DNA of 64,000 nucleotides from Rubrivivax sp. A210 (GCF_904426505.1 NZ_CAJGBN010000072.1:1-64000), one strand, 5' to 3'; counted from the stretch's first letter, positions 38,400 through 47,663 are shown. Made by a program: numbers and translations. The notes: generated from the letters alone by a model not told the origin.

Positions 38400-38849
38400 T
38401 CAGGCCGCGCGTGCCTGCTGCACCGCCGACACCGCGGCGCGCAGCGCCAGCGTGTAGCTGTCGACGCCGAAGCCGCAGATCTGGCCGCGCACGATCTCGG
38501 CAAAGACCGAGTGGTGACGGAAGGCCTCGCGGGCATGGATGTTGGACATGTGCAGCTCGACGATGGGGCAGGTGAGGATGGCCAGCGCGTCGCGGATGCC
38601 GTAGCTGTAGTGCGTCCAGGCGCCGGCATTGATGAGCACCGCGTCCTGGCCCTCGGCATAGGCCTGGTGGATGCGCTCGCACATCGCGCCCTCGGCATTG
38701 GTCTGGAAGCTCTCGACCTCGGCGCCCAGCTCGCGGCCCAGGGCCTGCAGCGTGCCGTCGATCTCGGCCAGCGTGAGGGTGCCGTACTGCCTGGGGTCGC
38801 GCTGGCCGAACATGTTGTGGTTGATGCCGTGCAGCATGAGGATCTTCAT
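38400..38849 (-). CDS. aroQ: 3-dehydroquinate dehydratase, type II
   Basis: A 149-residue type II dehydroquinase, which makes 3-dehydroshikimate by anti elimination without a Schiff base. 'NAGAWTHYSYGIRDAL' and 'VELHMSNIHAREAFRHHSVFAE' match the active-site His and Arg blocks. The N-terminal lid is unusual: HGINHNMFGQRDPRQYG instead of the common GPNLNLLGxREPxxYG, though the Asn, Arg and Tyr positions are kept. AGGAGAC lies just before the start. It lies 29 bp after aroE and is followed by two carriers, which hints at a catabolic role instead of or beside biosynthesis. Confidence 0.92.
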   Translation of the reverse strand: MKILMLHGINHNMFGQRDPRQYGTLTLAEIDGTLQALGRELGAEVESFQTNAEGAMCERIHQAYAEGQDAVLINAGAWTHYSYGIRDALAILTCPIVELHMSNIHAREAFRHHSVFAEIVRGQICGFGVDSYTLALRAAVSAVQQARAA

Positions 38850-38878
38850 GGGGGTCTCCTTGTTGGTCGTTGCGGTTC

Positions 38879-39700
38879 TCAGACCAGGGGCACGGTCATG
38901 CGCCTGATCACCGGGCCGGTCTCGGGGCGCACGCCGCGCCACCAGGCAAAGCCCTCGGCGGCCTGTTCGATGAGCATGCCCACGCCGTCGGCCAGGTGGC
39001 TGACGCCGGCGTTCTGCGCCAGGCGCAGAAAGGGCGTGAGCCCCTTGCCATAGGCCAGCTCGTAGGCCAGGCCCTCGGGCGAGAAGGCGGTGGCCGGCAC
39101 CGGCGGCAGCTCGCCGCGCAGGCTGGCCGAGGTGGCGTTGACGACGAGGTCGAAGCGCTGGCGCCCGATCTCGGCGTAGGAGATGCCGCGCACGCCGTGG
39201 CTGGCGGCATAGGGACGGGCCAGGGCCTCGGCCTTCTCGGGGTGGCGGTTGGCAATCACCAGTTCGGCCGGGCCCTGCTCCAGCAAAGGCCGCAGCGCAC
39301 CCCGCGCCGCACCGCCCGCGCCCAGCATCAGCACGCGGCAGCCTGACAAGGCCATGCCGAGGTTGCGCTGCAGATCATTGACGAGACCGATGCCGTCGAA
39401 GTTGTCGGCGGCTATGCGCCCGCCCTCGAACTTGAGCGTGTTCACCGCGCCGGCCTGGCGTGCCCGCTCGCTCAGCGTGTCGGCCATCTCGTAGGCCTGC
39501 AGCTTGAAGGGTGCGGTGACGTTCATGCCGCGCCCGCCGGCGGCGATGAAGGCGCGCACCGCGTCGGCAAAGCCTTCGAGCGGGCCCTCGATGGCCTCGT
39601 AGACCATGTCCTGGCCGTGGGTGGCCGCGAACTGGCCGTGGATCAGCGGCGATTTGCTCTGCGCGATGGGGTTGCCGATGACGGCATAGCGGTCGGTCAT
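38879..39700 (-). CDS. aroE: Shikimate dehydrogenase
   Basis: A 273-residue shikimate dehydrogenase with the canonical substrate motif NPIAQSKSPLIH (SKS binds the carboxylate), catalytic Lys in NVTAPFK, Asp in DNFDGIG, NADP fold GAGGAARG and the NRHPEKA helix. It interconverts 3-dehydroshikimate and shikimate. It is the only one of three family members in the window with the full shikimate motif. Gene order aroE-aroQ-AEC-AEC, with gaps below 30 bp, indicates one operon, possibly controlled by the LysR gene upstream. Confidence 0.93.
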   Translation of the reverse strand: MTDRYAVIGNPIAQSKSPLIHGQFAATHGQDMVYEAIEGPLEGFADAVRAFIAAGGRGMNVTAPFKLQAYEMADTLSERARQAGAVNTLKFEGGRIAADNFDGIGLVNDLQRNLGMALSGCRVLMLGAGGAARGALRPLLEQGPAELVIANRHPEKAEALARPYAASHGVRGISYAEIGRQRFDLVVNATSASLRGELPPVPATAFSPEGLAYELAYGKGLTPFLRLAQNAGVSHLADGVGMLIEQAAEGFAWWRGVRPETGPVIRRMTVPLV

Positions 39701-39871
39701 GGGAGTGCGGGCACATCGAATGCCGGCCGGCGGCGAAGGGCGCACGATAGGCAGCACAAGTCCTGCTGTCCATGCAATGGTTCAAATACATCGCATTGCC
39801 TGACGCAATGATCGGCGGCAGGCTTCGTGCGCCTTGCCACGGCACGGCGGCCTGGCAACTTGGCGGCCGGC

Positions 39872-40786
39872 CTATTGCCTCAAGGCAAACGGCCCGCTGG
39901 CCAGCTGCTCCTGCAGAAAGCGCACGCAGACGCGCACCTTGGCCGAATGGCTCAGGCGCACCGTGCTGGCGGCCCAGATGTCGGCCGGCTGCGAGCAGTC
40001 GGGCAGCACGCGCAGCAGGCGGCCGGCGGCCAGGTCGGCGCTCACGTCCCAGCGCGCCTGCAGCAGGATGCCGTGGCCGTCGTTGCCCCAGCCGCGCACG
40101 ATCTCGGAGTTGTTGGACGACAGCCGCCCGGTGACCTTGACCTTCTCGACGCCGTGCGGGCCGGTGAGACGCCAGACGCCGAAAGCCTGGTTGCGGTCGC
40201 GCAGCACCAGGCAGTCGTGGCGGCTCAGTTCGGCGATGTTCGCCGGCATGCCGCGCCTGTCGACGTAGCCGGGGGCGGCGCAGAGCACACGCGTGCTGTC
40301 GGCGATGCGGTGGGCCACCAGATGGGGCTCGTCGACATCGCCGATGCGCACGTCGAGGTCGACGTTCTCGGCGATCAGGTCGACGCGGCGGTCCACCGCG
40401 TCCAGCGTGATCTCCAGCGCCGGGTATTGCTGGGCCAGCAGCGAGAGGATGGGGCCCAGGTGCTTGCGGCCGAGGCGGAAGCTGGTGGTCACGCGCAGCG
40501 TGCCGCGGGGGTCGAGCCGGCCGCCGGCGACGGTCTCGCCCATCTCGGCCACGCCCTGGAAGATCTGCTGCGCCGAGGCATAGACGCGCTCGCCCTCGTC
40601 GGTGACGGTGACGCGCCGCGCCGCGCGGTGGAACAGCGTCACGCCCAGTGCTTTCTCCAGCACCGCGATGCGCTTGCTGACATAGGCCGGCGACATGCCC
40701 AGCTCGGTGGCTGCCGCGGCAAAACCCGCCTTGCGGGCCGCGATGCAGAACACCTGCAGGTCATCGAGCTGGAATTTGACGCTCAC
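39872..40786 (-). CDS. LysR-family transcriptional regulator
   Basis: A 304-residue LysR regulator with N-terminal HTH (about 5-65; FAAAATELGMSPAYVSKRIAVLEKALG) and substrate domain from about 92. It lies between the aroE operon (same strand, 171 bp away) and the divergent acyl-CoA dehydrogenase gene (125 bp), so it could control either. The divergent arrangement favours the acyl-CoA dehydrogenase/CoA-transferase pair. A GATT-CGTA-AATC inverted repeat at 40787-40798 directly before its start may be part of its own operator. Confidence 0.9.
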   Translation of the reverse strand: MSVKFQLDDLQVFCIAARKAGFAAAATELGMSPAYVSKRIAVLEKALGVTLFHRAARRVTVTDEGERVYASAQQIFQGVAEMGETVAGGRLDPRGTLRVTTSFRLGRKHLGPILSLLAQQYPALEITLDAVDRRVDLIAENVDLDVRIGDVDEPHLVAHRIADSTRVLCAAPGYVDRRGMPANIAELSRHDCLVLRDRNQAFGVWRLTGPHGVEKVKVTGRLSSNNSEIVRGWGNDGHGILLQARWDVSADLAAGRLLRVLPDCSQPADIWAASTVRLSHSAKVRVCVRFLQEQLASGPFALRQ

Positions 40787-40911
40787 GATTCGTAAATCAT
40801 AAGGTCACAGTGAGGCCGTTGTCCGCACTGTTCGTTGTTCATAGAGTCTCGCCACACCGTACAGGCCGGCCACGACCGGCCACCCTCAGACCCCCGCTGG
40901 AGACAAGACCG

Positions 40912-42072
40912 ATGGACTTTGCCCTCAACGACGAGCAGAAGATGACGATCGACACCGTCCGTCGCTTCATCAAGGAAGAACTCAAGCCGCTGGAAGACGA
41001 GGTCGAGGACAGTGGGCAGCTCGACCCCGCCAAGGCGCGCGCCGTGTTCGCCAAGGCGGCTGCGCTGGGCCTTTATGCGCTCAACATCCCGGCCGACCTG
41101 GGCGGCGGTGGCCTCAGTACGGTGGACCGCATCCTGTGCGAAGAACAGTTCGGCCACACCAGCGACATCCTGATCCGCCGCGCCTTTGGCAACGTCTACG
41201 AGCCGCTGCTGGTGTGCAAGGGCGGGCAGGTGGAGCGCTGGCTTGCGCCCACGGTGCGCGGCGAGCGCACCTGCTCCATCGCCATCACCGAGGCCGGCGC
41301 GGGCTCGGACGCCCAGGGCATCAAGACCCACGCGAAGAAGACGGATGCCGGCTGGGTGCTCAATGGCAGCAAGCACTTCATCAGCGACGGCGAATGGAGC
41401 GACTTCTTCCTCGTCTCGGCCAAGACCGGGGAGAAGGCGATTTCGATGTTCATGGTCGACAAGAGCCTGCCCGGGGTCACCGTGGGCAAGGACCAGAAGA
41501 TGATGGGCCTGCGCGGCACGCCCCACGTCGAGCTGTTTTTCGACAACGTGGCGCTGGAGCCGCTGGCGCTGCTGGGCGACGAAGGCCAGGGCTTCAAGCT
41601 GGCGATGGGGGCGCTCAACGTCGTGCGCCTGGCGCAGGTGGGCGCGCGAGCCGTCGGCAAGGCCAGCCATGTGCTGGAGCTGATGACCGAGTACGCCGGC
41701 GAGCGCAAGCAGTTCGGCAGCCGCATCGGCGACTTCCAGATGGTGCAGCAGATGCTGGCCGACAGCGTCATCGAGATCAATGCCGCGCGCCTGATGGTGC
41801 TGCACGCGGCCTGGATGATCGACGCCGGGCTGGACGCCCGCGACTGGATTGCGATGGTCAAGGTGCAGGCAGCCGAAACACTGGGGCGCGTGGTCGACCG
41901 CGGCGTGCAGATCTTCGGCGGCATGGGCTTTTGCAAGGAGCTGCCCATCGAGCGCTACTACCGGGATGCCCGGGTCTATCGCATCTTCGACGGCACCTCC
42001 GAGATCCACCGCACGGTGATCGCCAAGAGCGCGCTCAGGCGCGGCGCGGCGCTCTTTGACCTGCACCGCTGA
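40912..42072 (+). CDS. Acyl-CoA dehydrogenase with Asp at the catalytic-base position
   Basis: A 386-residue FAD acyl-CoA dehydrogenase. Family marks are ITEAGAGSDAQGIKT (substrate/FAD site), 'GERKQFGSRIGDFQ' and 'VQIFGGMGFCKELPIERYYRDARVYRIFDGTSEI'. In most short- and medium-chain members the last block reads YEGT, with Glu as base; here it is FDGT with D360. Asp at this site is known in some cyclic-acyl-CoA dehydrogenases, so a ring-type acyl-CoA is possible. It is followed 11 bp later by a CoA-transferase gene, which can activate the acid. Confidence 0.9.
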   Translation: MDFALNDEQKMTIDTVRRFIKEELKPLEDEVEDSGQLDPAKARAVFAKAAALGLYALNIPADLGGGGLSTVDRILCEEQFGHTSDILIRRAFGNVYEPLLVCKGGQVERWLAPTVRGERTCSIAITEAGAGSDAQGIKTHAKKTDAGWVLNGSKHFISDGEWSDFFLVSAKTGEKAISMFMVDKSLPGVTVGKDQKMMGLRGTPHVELFFDNVALEPLALLGDEGQGFKLAMGALNVVRLAQVGARAVGKASHVLELMTEYAGERKQFGSRIGDFQMVQQMLADSVIEINAARLMVLHAAWMIDAGLDARDWIAMVKVQAAETLGRVVDRGVQIFGGMGFCKELPIERYYRDARVYRIFDGTSEIHRTVIAKSALRRGAALFDLHR

Positions 42073-42082
42073 GGGCTGGGCG

Positions 42083-43666
42083 ATGAAGTCCAAATTCGTC
42101 TCGGCCGACGCAGCGGCGGCATTGATACGCGACGGCGACACCGTGGCCCTGATGGGCGGCGGCGGCGGCCTGATGGAGGCCACCTGCTTGTTCCAGGCCG
42201 TGGAGCGGCGCTTCCAGGCCACCGAGCATCCGCGCCACCTGACGGTGGTGCATGCCCTGGGCATTGGCGACAAGGGCGAGCGCGGCTTGAACTGCTTTGC
42301 CCACGAAGGCCTGGTGCGCAAGGTCATCGGCGGGCACTGGGTGTGGTCGCCGCGCATGCAGCAGCTGGCGCGCGACGAGAAGATCGCCGCCTACATCCTG
42401 CCCGGCGGCGTGTCTTCGCAGCTGCTGCGCGAGATCGGCGGCGGCCGTCCCGGCCTCATCACGCATGTGGGCCTGGGCACGGTGTGCGACCCGCGCCACG
42501 GCGGCGGGCGCATGAACGCCAGCGCCACCGAAGACCTGGCCGAGGTGATGACGCTGGATGGCCGTGAGTACCTGCGCTACAAGCCCTATGCCGTGAACGT
42601 GGCCCTGGTGCGGGCCTCGGCGGCCGACGAGGACGGCAACATCAGCTTCGAGCACGAGGCCGCCAACCTGGACGCCACGGCCATCGCGCTGGCGGCGCGC
42701 GCCAGCGGCGGCAAGGTCATCGTGCAGGTGCGCGAACGCCGGCCGCGCGGCGCGCTCAAGGCGCGCGAGGTGCGCATTCCGGCGGCCTGGGTGGACGCCG
42801 TCGTCGTCGATGAGCAGCAGCGCACCAGCTACGACATCCCCTTCGATGCTGCGCTGTCGGGCGAACTCACCGGCATGGCGCGGGCGGAGGCCGATGCCCA
42901 TGCGGCCAGGCAGCCCGAAGAGCCCTTCAGCGAGCGCCAGGCCGTGGCGCGGCGCGCCGCCTGCGAGCTGGTCGAAGGCGCGGTGGTCAACTACGGCGTG
43001 GGCGTGCCCGACGCGGTGGCCAAGCTGGTGGCGCGGCGCGGCGAACTGGACCGCATCTACCAGACCATCGAGCACGGCACCTATGGCGGCAGCCTGCTCG
43101 ACGGCGTGCTCTTCGGCTACGCCCGCAATGCCAGCGCGATGCTGGACGCGCCGACGCAGTTCGACTTCTATGCCGCCGGCGGCCTGGACATCGCGATGCT
43201 GGGCTTCGGCGAATTCGACGCCGAGGGCAATGTCAATGTCTCGCGCCTCGGCGGGCTCACGGTGGGCCCGGGCGGCTTCATCGACATCGCCCAGAACGCG
43301 CGCAAGGTCGTGTTCTGCGGCACCTTTGCCGCCAAGGGCCTGAAGCTGGCCACCGGCGACGGCCGCCTCCGCGTTCTGCAGCAGGGCAGCGTGCGCAAGG
43401 CCGTGCGCCAGGTCGAGCAGATCACCTTCAGCGGGCCCCAGGCCTTGCGGCGCGGCCAGCAGGTGCTCTTCTTCACCGAACGGGCCAACTTCCGCCTTAC
43501 GCCGGCCGGCGTGGAGCTGTTCGAGATCGCTCCCGGCGTAGCCCTGCAGCGCGACGTGCTGGACCAGATGGATTTCACGCCCCTGCTGGCGGCCGAGATC
43601 GCGGTGATGCCGGCCTCGCACTTCCGCACCGAGGACGATGGCCTCGGCGCGCTGTCCACGAGGTAG
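42083..43666 (+). CDS. Acyl-CoA:acid CoA-transferase, fused alpha-beta (family I)
   Basis: A 527-residue propionate/acetoacetate-type CoA-transferase with both halves in one chain: alpha half with LMGGGGGLMEAT (23-34) and LPGGVSSQLLREI, beta half from about 285. The catalytic glutamate that carries the CoA is E330 (QTIEHGTYGG). It activates an acid by taking CoA from a donor acyl-CoA. Paired with the acyl-CoA dehydrogenase and next to aroE, it could start degradation of a ring carboxylate, but short-chain hydroxy acids are equally possible from sequence. Confidence 0.88.
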   Translation: MKSKFVSADAAAALIRDGDTVALMGGGGGLMEATCLFQAVERRFQATEHPRHLTVVHALGIGDKGERGLNCFAHEGLVRKVIGGHWVWSPRMQQLARDEKIAAYILPGGVSSQLLREIGGGRPGLITHVGLGTVCDPRHGGGRMNASATEDLAEVMTLDGREYLRYKPYAVNVALVRASAADEDGNISFEHEAANLDATAIALAARASGGKVIVQVRERRPRGALKAREVRIPAAWVDAVVVDEQQRTSYDIPFDAALSGELTGMARAEADAHAARQPEEPFSERQAVARRAACELVEGAVVNYGVGVPDAVAKLVARRGELDRIYQTIEHGTYGGSLLDGVLFGYARNASAMLDAPTQFDFYAAGGLDIAMLGFGEFDAEGNVNVSRLGGLTVGPGGFIDIAQNARKVVFCGTFAAKGLKLATGDGRLRVLQQGSVRKAVRQVEQITFSGPQALRRGQQVLFFTERANFRLTPAGVELFEIAPGVALQRDVLDQMDFTPLLAAEIAVMPASHFRTEDDGLGALSTR

Positions 43667-43786
43667 CGGCGCCAGCCCCATCGCCCTTGCCCACGCGGGT
43701 GCCGCCGCGCCCGGTCTCGATGGCTCGTCCCGCCATCGCCCATGCCGGCCATGCAATGATGCGGCCGACTGGCATTGGAGGGCGCA

Positions 43787-44767
43787 ATGATGGCCGAACC
43801 CGTTCCTGGCAGTTCCGTGGATGCCCGGCTGCTCGACATCAAGCTGCTGCGCCTGTTCGAGCTGATGCATGGCGGCGGCAGCGTCACCCGCGCTGCCGAG
43901 CAGCTGGGGCAGAGCCAGCCCACGGTCAGCATCTGGCTGGCGCGGCTGCGCCGCGAGCTGCAAGACCCGCTTTTCGTGCGCACCGCCCAGGGCATGCTGC
44001 CCACGCCGCGCGCCGACGCGCTGATAGGCACGGTGCGCGAAGCGCTGGATGCGCTGCGCCGGCTGTCGGAATTGGCGCCCGACTTCGACCCTGCACGCGC
44101 CGAGCGGCGCTTTCGCATCTGCATGACCGATGCCAGCCATGTGACCCTGCTGCCGCGCCTGCTGGCGCACCTGCGCGCGGTGGCGCCGCGGGTTCGCCTG
44201 GAGGCCACGCGCATCGACGCCGACACCGCGCGCTCGCTGCAGGCCGGTGACGCCGACCTGGCCCTGGGCCTGCTGCCCGAGCTGGACTCCGGCTTCTACC
44301 AGCAGACGCTGTTCGAGCAGGACTGGGTCTGCCTGGCCAACCGCCACCACCCGCGCCTGGGCCGCACACTCACGCTGCGCGCCTACCGCGACGAGGCCCA
44401 TGTCGGCATCGCCCACGGCACCGGCCAGTTGTTGCTGCTCGAGGCGCTGCAGCGCGCCGGCATAGCCCGCCGCCTGGTGCTGGAGCTGCCGGGCTTCCTG
44501 GGGCTGCCGGCCATCGTTTCCACCACCGACCTGATCGCGACGCTGCCGCGCCAGATTGGCGAGACCCTGGCCGCCAGCGGCGACCTCGGCCTGCATGCCT
44601 GCCCGCTGCCCATCCCCAGCTTCACCGTCAAGTTGCACTGGCATGCGCGCTACCACCACGACGCCGCCAGCCGCTGGCTGCGCACCACCTGCGCCGAACT
44701 CTTCATGCGGCCGGCGGTGCGCGCCCGCGGCCCGGCGTTGAAGGCGCCCAGGGTCAAGCGGCGCTGA
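43787..44767 (+). CDS. LysR-family transcriptional regulator (NodD/NahR-like subgroup)
   Basis: A 326-residue LysR protein. The N-terminal HTH (about 16-75; SVTRAAEQLGQSQPTVSIWLARLRRELQDPLFVRT) has the 'PLFVRT..GMLPTPRA' wording of the NodD/NahR/LinR subgroup, which often senses aromatic compounds. GGAGGG lies 4 bases before the ATG at 43787. It follows the CoA-transferase gene on the same strand by 120 bp and precedes the TetR gene; its targets cannot be read from the sequence. Confidence 0.9.
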   Translation: MMAEPVPGSSVDARLLDIKLLRLFELMHGGGSVTRAAEQLGQSQPTVSIWLARLRRELQDPLFVRTAQGMLPTPRADALIGTVREALDALRRLSELAPDFDPARAERRFRICMTDASHVTLLPRLLAHLRAVAPRVRLEATRIDADTARSLQAGDADLALGLLPELDSGFYQQTLFEQDWVCLANRHHPRLGRTLTLRAYRDEAHVGIAHGTGQLLLLEALQRAGIARRLVLELPGFLGLPAIVSTTDLIATLPRQIGETLAASGDLGLHACPLPIPSFTVKLHWHARYHHDAASRWLRTTCAELFMRPAVRARGPALKAPRVKRR

Positions 44768-44798
44768 CACCGCCTCGGGCCTGGCCTACACTTTGGGA

Positions 44799-45542
44799 AT
44801 GGACAAACCAGTACGTTTGCCTTCGCGCGAAGCCGCTGCCGCTGCCGCGGCTGCCGCCGCCTCTCCTGCAGCCCCCGCGCCGGCCGCCAAGGCCCGCCCG
44901 CGCCGTGCCGCGGCTGCCGCGCCGGGCCGCACCAATGATCCCGAGCGGACGATGGCCGACATCCTCGAGGTGGCCACGCACGAGTTCTCGGAAAAGGGCC
45001 TGGCCGGGGCGCGCATCGACGTCATCGCCGATGCCACGCGCACCAGCAAGCGCATGATTTACTACTACTTCGGCAGCAAGGAAGGCCTTTACGTCGCGGT
45101 GCTGGAAGAGGCCTACCGGCGAATCCGCAGCATCGAGACCGACCTGCAGCTCGATGACCTGGGACCGGTCGAGGCGCTGCGCCGCCTGGTGGCCTTCACG
45201 GTTGACTACCAGCTGGCCAACCCCGATTTCGTGCGCCTGGTGATGACCGAGAACATCCACCGCGGCGAGTACATCGCGCGCAGCAAGGCGATCCAGAAGC
45301 TCAACGTGCCGGCCATCGATGCCGTGCGCAAGGTCTACGAGCGCGGCCTGGCCGAGGGCGTGTTCCGCGCCGGCATCGACGCCGTCGACCTGCACATGTC
45401 GATCAGCGCGCTGAGCGTGTTCAACGTCGCCAACAAGCACACCTTCGCGCTCATCTTCAAGCGCGATCTCGACGCGCCCGAGGCCATTGCCGCGCGCCGC
45501 GAAAGCATCGTCGAGATGGTGGTGCGCTTCCTGCGCAAGTAG
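44799..45542 (+). CDS. TetR-family regulator with Ala-rich N-terminal extension
   Basis: A 247-residue TetR protein. Residues 10-45 are a low-complexity Ala/Pro run (twelve Ala between 12 and 23), followed by the HTH (about 53-100; ATHEFSEKGLAGARIDVIADATRTSKRMIYYYFGSKEGLY) and a ligand domain resembling TetR_C group proteins of Burkholderiales. An AACCAGTaCGTTT element covers its first codons and a related one precedes the TRAP operon 240 bp downstream, so it probably represses both itself and the transporter. Confidence 0.9.
   Translation: MDKPVRLPSREAAAAAAAAAASPAAPAPAAKARPRRAAAAAPGRTNDPERTMADILEVATHEFSEKGLAGARIDVIADATRTSKRMIYYYFGSKEGLYVAVLEEAYRRIRSIETDLQLDDLGPVEALRRLVAFTVDYQLANPDFVRLVMTENIHRGEYIARSKAIQKLNVPAIDAVRKVYERGLAEGVFRAGIDAVDLHMSISALSVFNVANKHTFALIFKRDLDAPEAIAARRESIVEMVVRFLRK
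44805..44819. promoter_or_regulatory. Probable TetR operator over the tetR start
   Basis: aaaccagtacgtttg covers codons 3-7 of the regulator. It shares AACCAGTnCGT with 45640-45650 before the TRAP operon. Confidence 0.5.
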
Positions 45543-45637
45543 CCGATCCTGCCCGAGTCCGCCGTCGCGGGCACCCCCCTCGCCACGCCGCTCAGGCCCT
45601 CCAGGCCCGAGGCCAGGGTTTTCCCCATGGATGGCAA

Positions 45638-45665
45638 CTAACCAGTTCGTACATACTGCGTGTAC
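45638..45665. promoter_or_regulatory. Probable TetR operator and inverted repeat before the TRAP operon
   Basis: ctaaccagttcgtac (45638-45652) matches the element over the tetR start, and gtaca-N7-tgtac (45649-45665) overlaps it. It lies 118-145 bp upstream of the TRAP small-permease gene. Nothing else is apparent in the 240-bp gap. Confidence 0.5.
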
Positions 45666-45782
45666 CGGATTGCAGGCCTGCGCAGACAGGGCTTCCGGCG
45701 GTGCCGGTGGCCCGCGGTGGCGGCCGGCTGAGGGCAATGCCGCGTGCCTCCACGCCGGCCCCTGAAAGGCGGAGACAAACGC

Positions 45783-46325
45783 ATGAACAAGATCCTCGAC
45801 GGCTATTGCCGCCTGCTCGAGCTGGTCATCGTGCTGGCCCTGGTGGTGATGGTGGTGCTGGTGTTCGGCAACGTGGTGCTGCGCTACGTCTTCAATTCGG
45901 GCATCACCGAATCCGAAGAAATCTCGCGCTGGGCCTTCGTCTGGATGACCTTCCTGGGCGCCATCGTCGCGGTGCGCGATGGCGGCCACCTCGGTACCGA
46001 CATGCTGGTCAGCCGCCTGGGCAATACCGGCAAGAAGATCTGCCTGGCCGTGGCCGAGATGCTGATGCTCTACGCCTGCTGGCTGATCTACACCGGCAGC
46101 CTGGCCCAGACCAAGATCAACATCGATGTCGAGGCCCCGGTCACCGGCTGGTCCATGGGCTGGATCTCGGGCATAGGCATCGTGTTCGCCGTCTCCGCGG
46201 CCCTCTTCCACCTCATGAAGCTGGGCCGCCTGTTCACCGGCCGCCTGCGCGAGGAAGAGCTGGTCGTGGTGCAGGAATCAGAAGACCTGGCCAAGCTGAA
46301 GGCCGACGCAGGAGACAAGCCATGA
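45783..46325 (+). CDS. TRAP transporter small permease (DctQ-like)
   Basis: A 180-residue four-helix DctQ subunit: 'FGNVVLRYVFNSGITESEEISRWAFVWMTFLGAIVAVRDGGHLGTD' carries the family pattern. The C-terminal 25 residues are acidic and soluble. Its stop overlaps the DctM start (ATGA at 46322). Confidence 0.92.
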   Translation: MNKILDGYCRLLELVIVLALVVMVVLVFGNVVLRYVFNSGITESEEISRWAFVWMTFLGAIVAVRDGGHLGTDMLVSRLGNTGKKICLAVAEMLMLYACWLIYTGSLAQTKINIDVEAPVTGWSMGWISGIGIVFAVSAALFHLMKLGRLFTGRLREEELVVVQESEDLAKLKADAGDKP

Positions 46326-47602
46326 CCGTCGCCGTCTTTCTCGGGTCGCTGCTCGCGGCCATGGCCCTGGGCATCCCCATCGCCTACGCGCTGCTGCTGT
46401 GCGGCGTGGCCCTGATGGCCTACATGGGCACGTTCGATGCCCAGATCCTGGCCCAGAACCTGATGGAAGGCGCCAACAGCTTTCCGCTGCTGGCCGTGCC
46501 CTTCTTCATGCTGGCCGGCGAGATCATGAACGTCGGCGGCCTGTCAAAGCGCATCGTCAAGCTGGCGCTCACGCTGGTGGGTCACATGCGCGGCGGCCTC
46601 GGCTATGTCGTCATCGTGGCCGCGGTCATCATGGCTTCGCTCTCGGGCTCGGCCGTCGCCGACACCGCGGCGCTGGCCTCGCTGCTGTTGCCGATGATGG
46701 TGGCGGCCGGGCACGACCGCGCCAAGTCGGGTGGCCTCATCGCCTGCGCCGGCATCATCGCGCCCATCATCCCGCCGTCCATAGGCTTCGTGATCTTCGG
46801 TGTGGCCGCCAACGTGTCCATCACCAAGCTCTTCCTCGCCGGCATCGTGCCTGGCCTGATGATGGGCGTGGCCATCGCCATCGCCTGGTACCTGGTGGCC
46901 AAGCGCGAGAAGGTGGTGCCGCCGCCCAAGGCCACCACGGCCGAGCGGATGCAGGCCCTGCGCGATTCGACCTGGGCCCTGGTGCTGCCGCTCATCGTGC
47001 TGGTGGGCCTCAAGATGGGCGTGTTCACGCCCACCGAGGCCGCGGTGGTGGCGGCGGTCTATGCGCTCTTCGTCTCCACGGTGGTCTACCGCGAACTCAA
47101 GCTCGCCCAGCTGTACCACGTCTTCGTCAGCGCCGCCAAGACCACCTCGGTGATCATGTTCCTCGTGGCCGCGGCCATGGTCTCGGCCTGGCTGATCACC
47201 ATCACCAACCTGCCGGCCGAGCTGATAGCCCTGCTCCAGCCCTTCATCGACAAACCCATCCTGCTGATGATCATCATCATGTTCGTGGTGATGGCGGTGG
47301 GCACGGCGATGGACATGACGCCCACCATCCTGATCCTCACCCCGGTGCTGATGCCGGTGGTGAAGGCCGCGGGCATAGACCCGGTCTACTTCGGCGTGCT
47401 TTTCATCATCAACAACGCCATCGGCCTGGTCACGCCGCCGGTGGGCACGGTGCTCAACGTCGTCGCCGGCGTCGGCAAGATGAAGATGGACGAGGTCACC
47501 CGCGGCGTCGTGCCTTTCATGATCGCCCAGTTCATCGTCATGTTCCTGATGGTCTTCTTCCCCGCGCTGGTCACCGTGCCCGCCAAGTGGTTCGCGGGTT
47601 GA
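46322..47602 (+). CDS. TRAP transporter large permease (DctM-like)
   Basis: A 426-residue carrier with about 12 helices. DctM marks: 'SFPLLAVPFFMLAGEIMNVGGLSKRIV', 'SGSAVADTAALASLLLPMM', 'IIPPSIGFVIFGVAANVSITKLFLAGIVPG' and 'NNAIGLVTPPVGTVLNVVAGV'. It uses the ion gradient to import an organic acid delivered by the binding protein. Confidence 0.94.
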   Translation: MTVAVFLGSLLAAMALGIPIAYALLLCGVALMAYMGTFDAQILAQNLMEGANSFPLLAVPFFMLAGEIMNVGGLSKRIVKLALTLVGHMRGGLGYVVIVAAVIMASLSGSAVADTAALASLLLPMMVAAGHDRAKSGGLIACAGIIAPIIPPSIGFVIFGVAANVSITKLFLAGIVPGLMMGVAIAIAWYLVAKREKVVPPPKATTAERMQALRDSTWALVLPLIVLVGLKMGVFTPTEAAVVAAVYALFVSTVVYRELKLAQLYHVFVSAAKTTSVIMFLVAAAMVSAWLITITNLPAELIALLQPFIDKPILLMIIIMFVVMAVGTAMDMTPTILILTPVLMPVVKAAGIDPVYFGVLFIINNAIGLVTPPVGTVLNVVAGVGKMKMDEVTRGVVPFMIAQFIVMFLMVFFPALVTVPAKWFAG

Positions 47603-47663
47603 ATCGAACCGCACCCTCCACGTCCTACCGTTCCACCCACAACCCCCTTCGAGGAGACAAACC

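Noticed and set aside
44820..44940. Frameshift or contamination in the TetR N-terminus because of the Ala run
   Set aside because: The frame is continuous into a good HTH and such Ala/Pro leaders occur in G+C-rich genomes.
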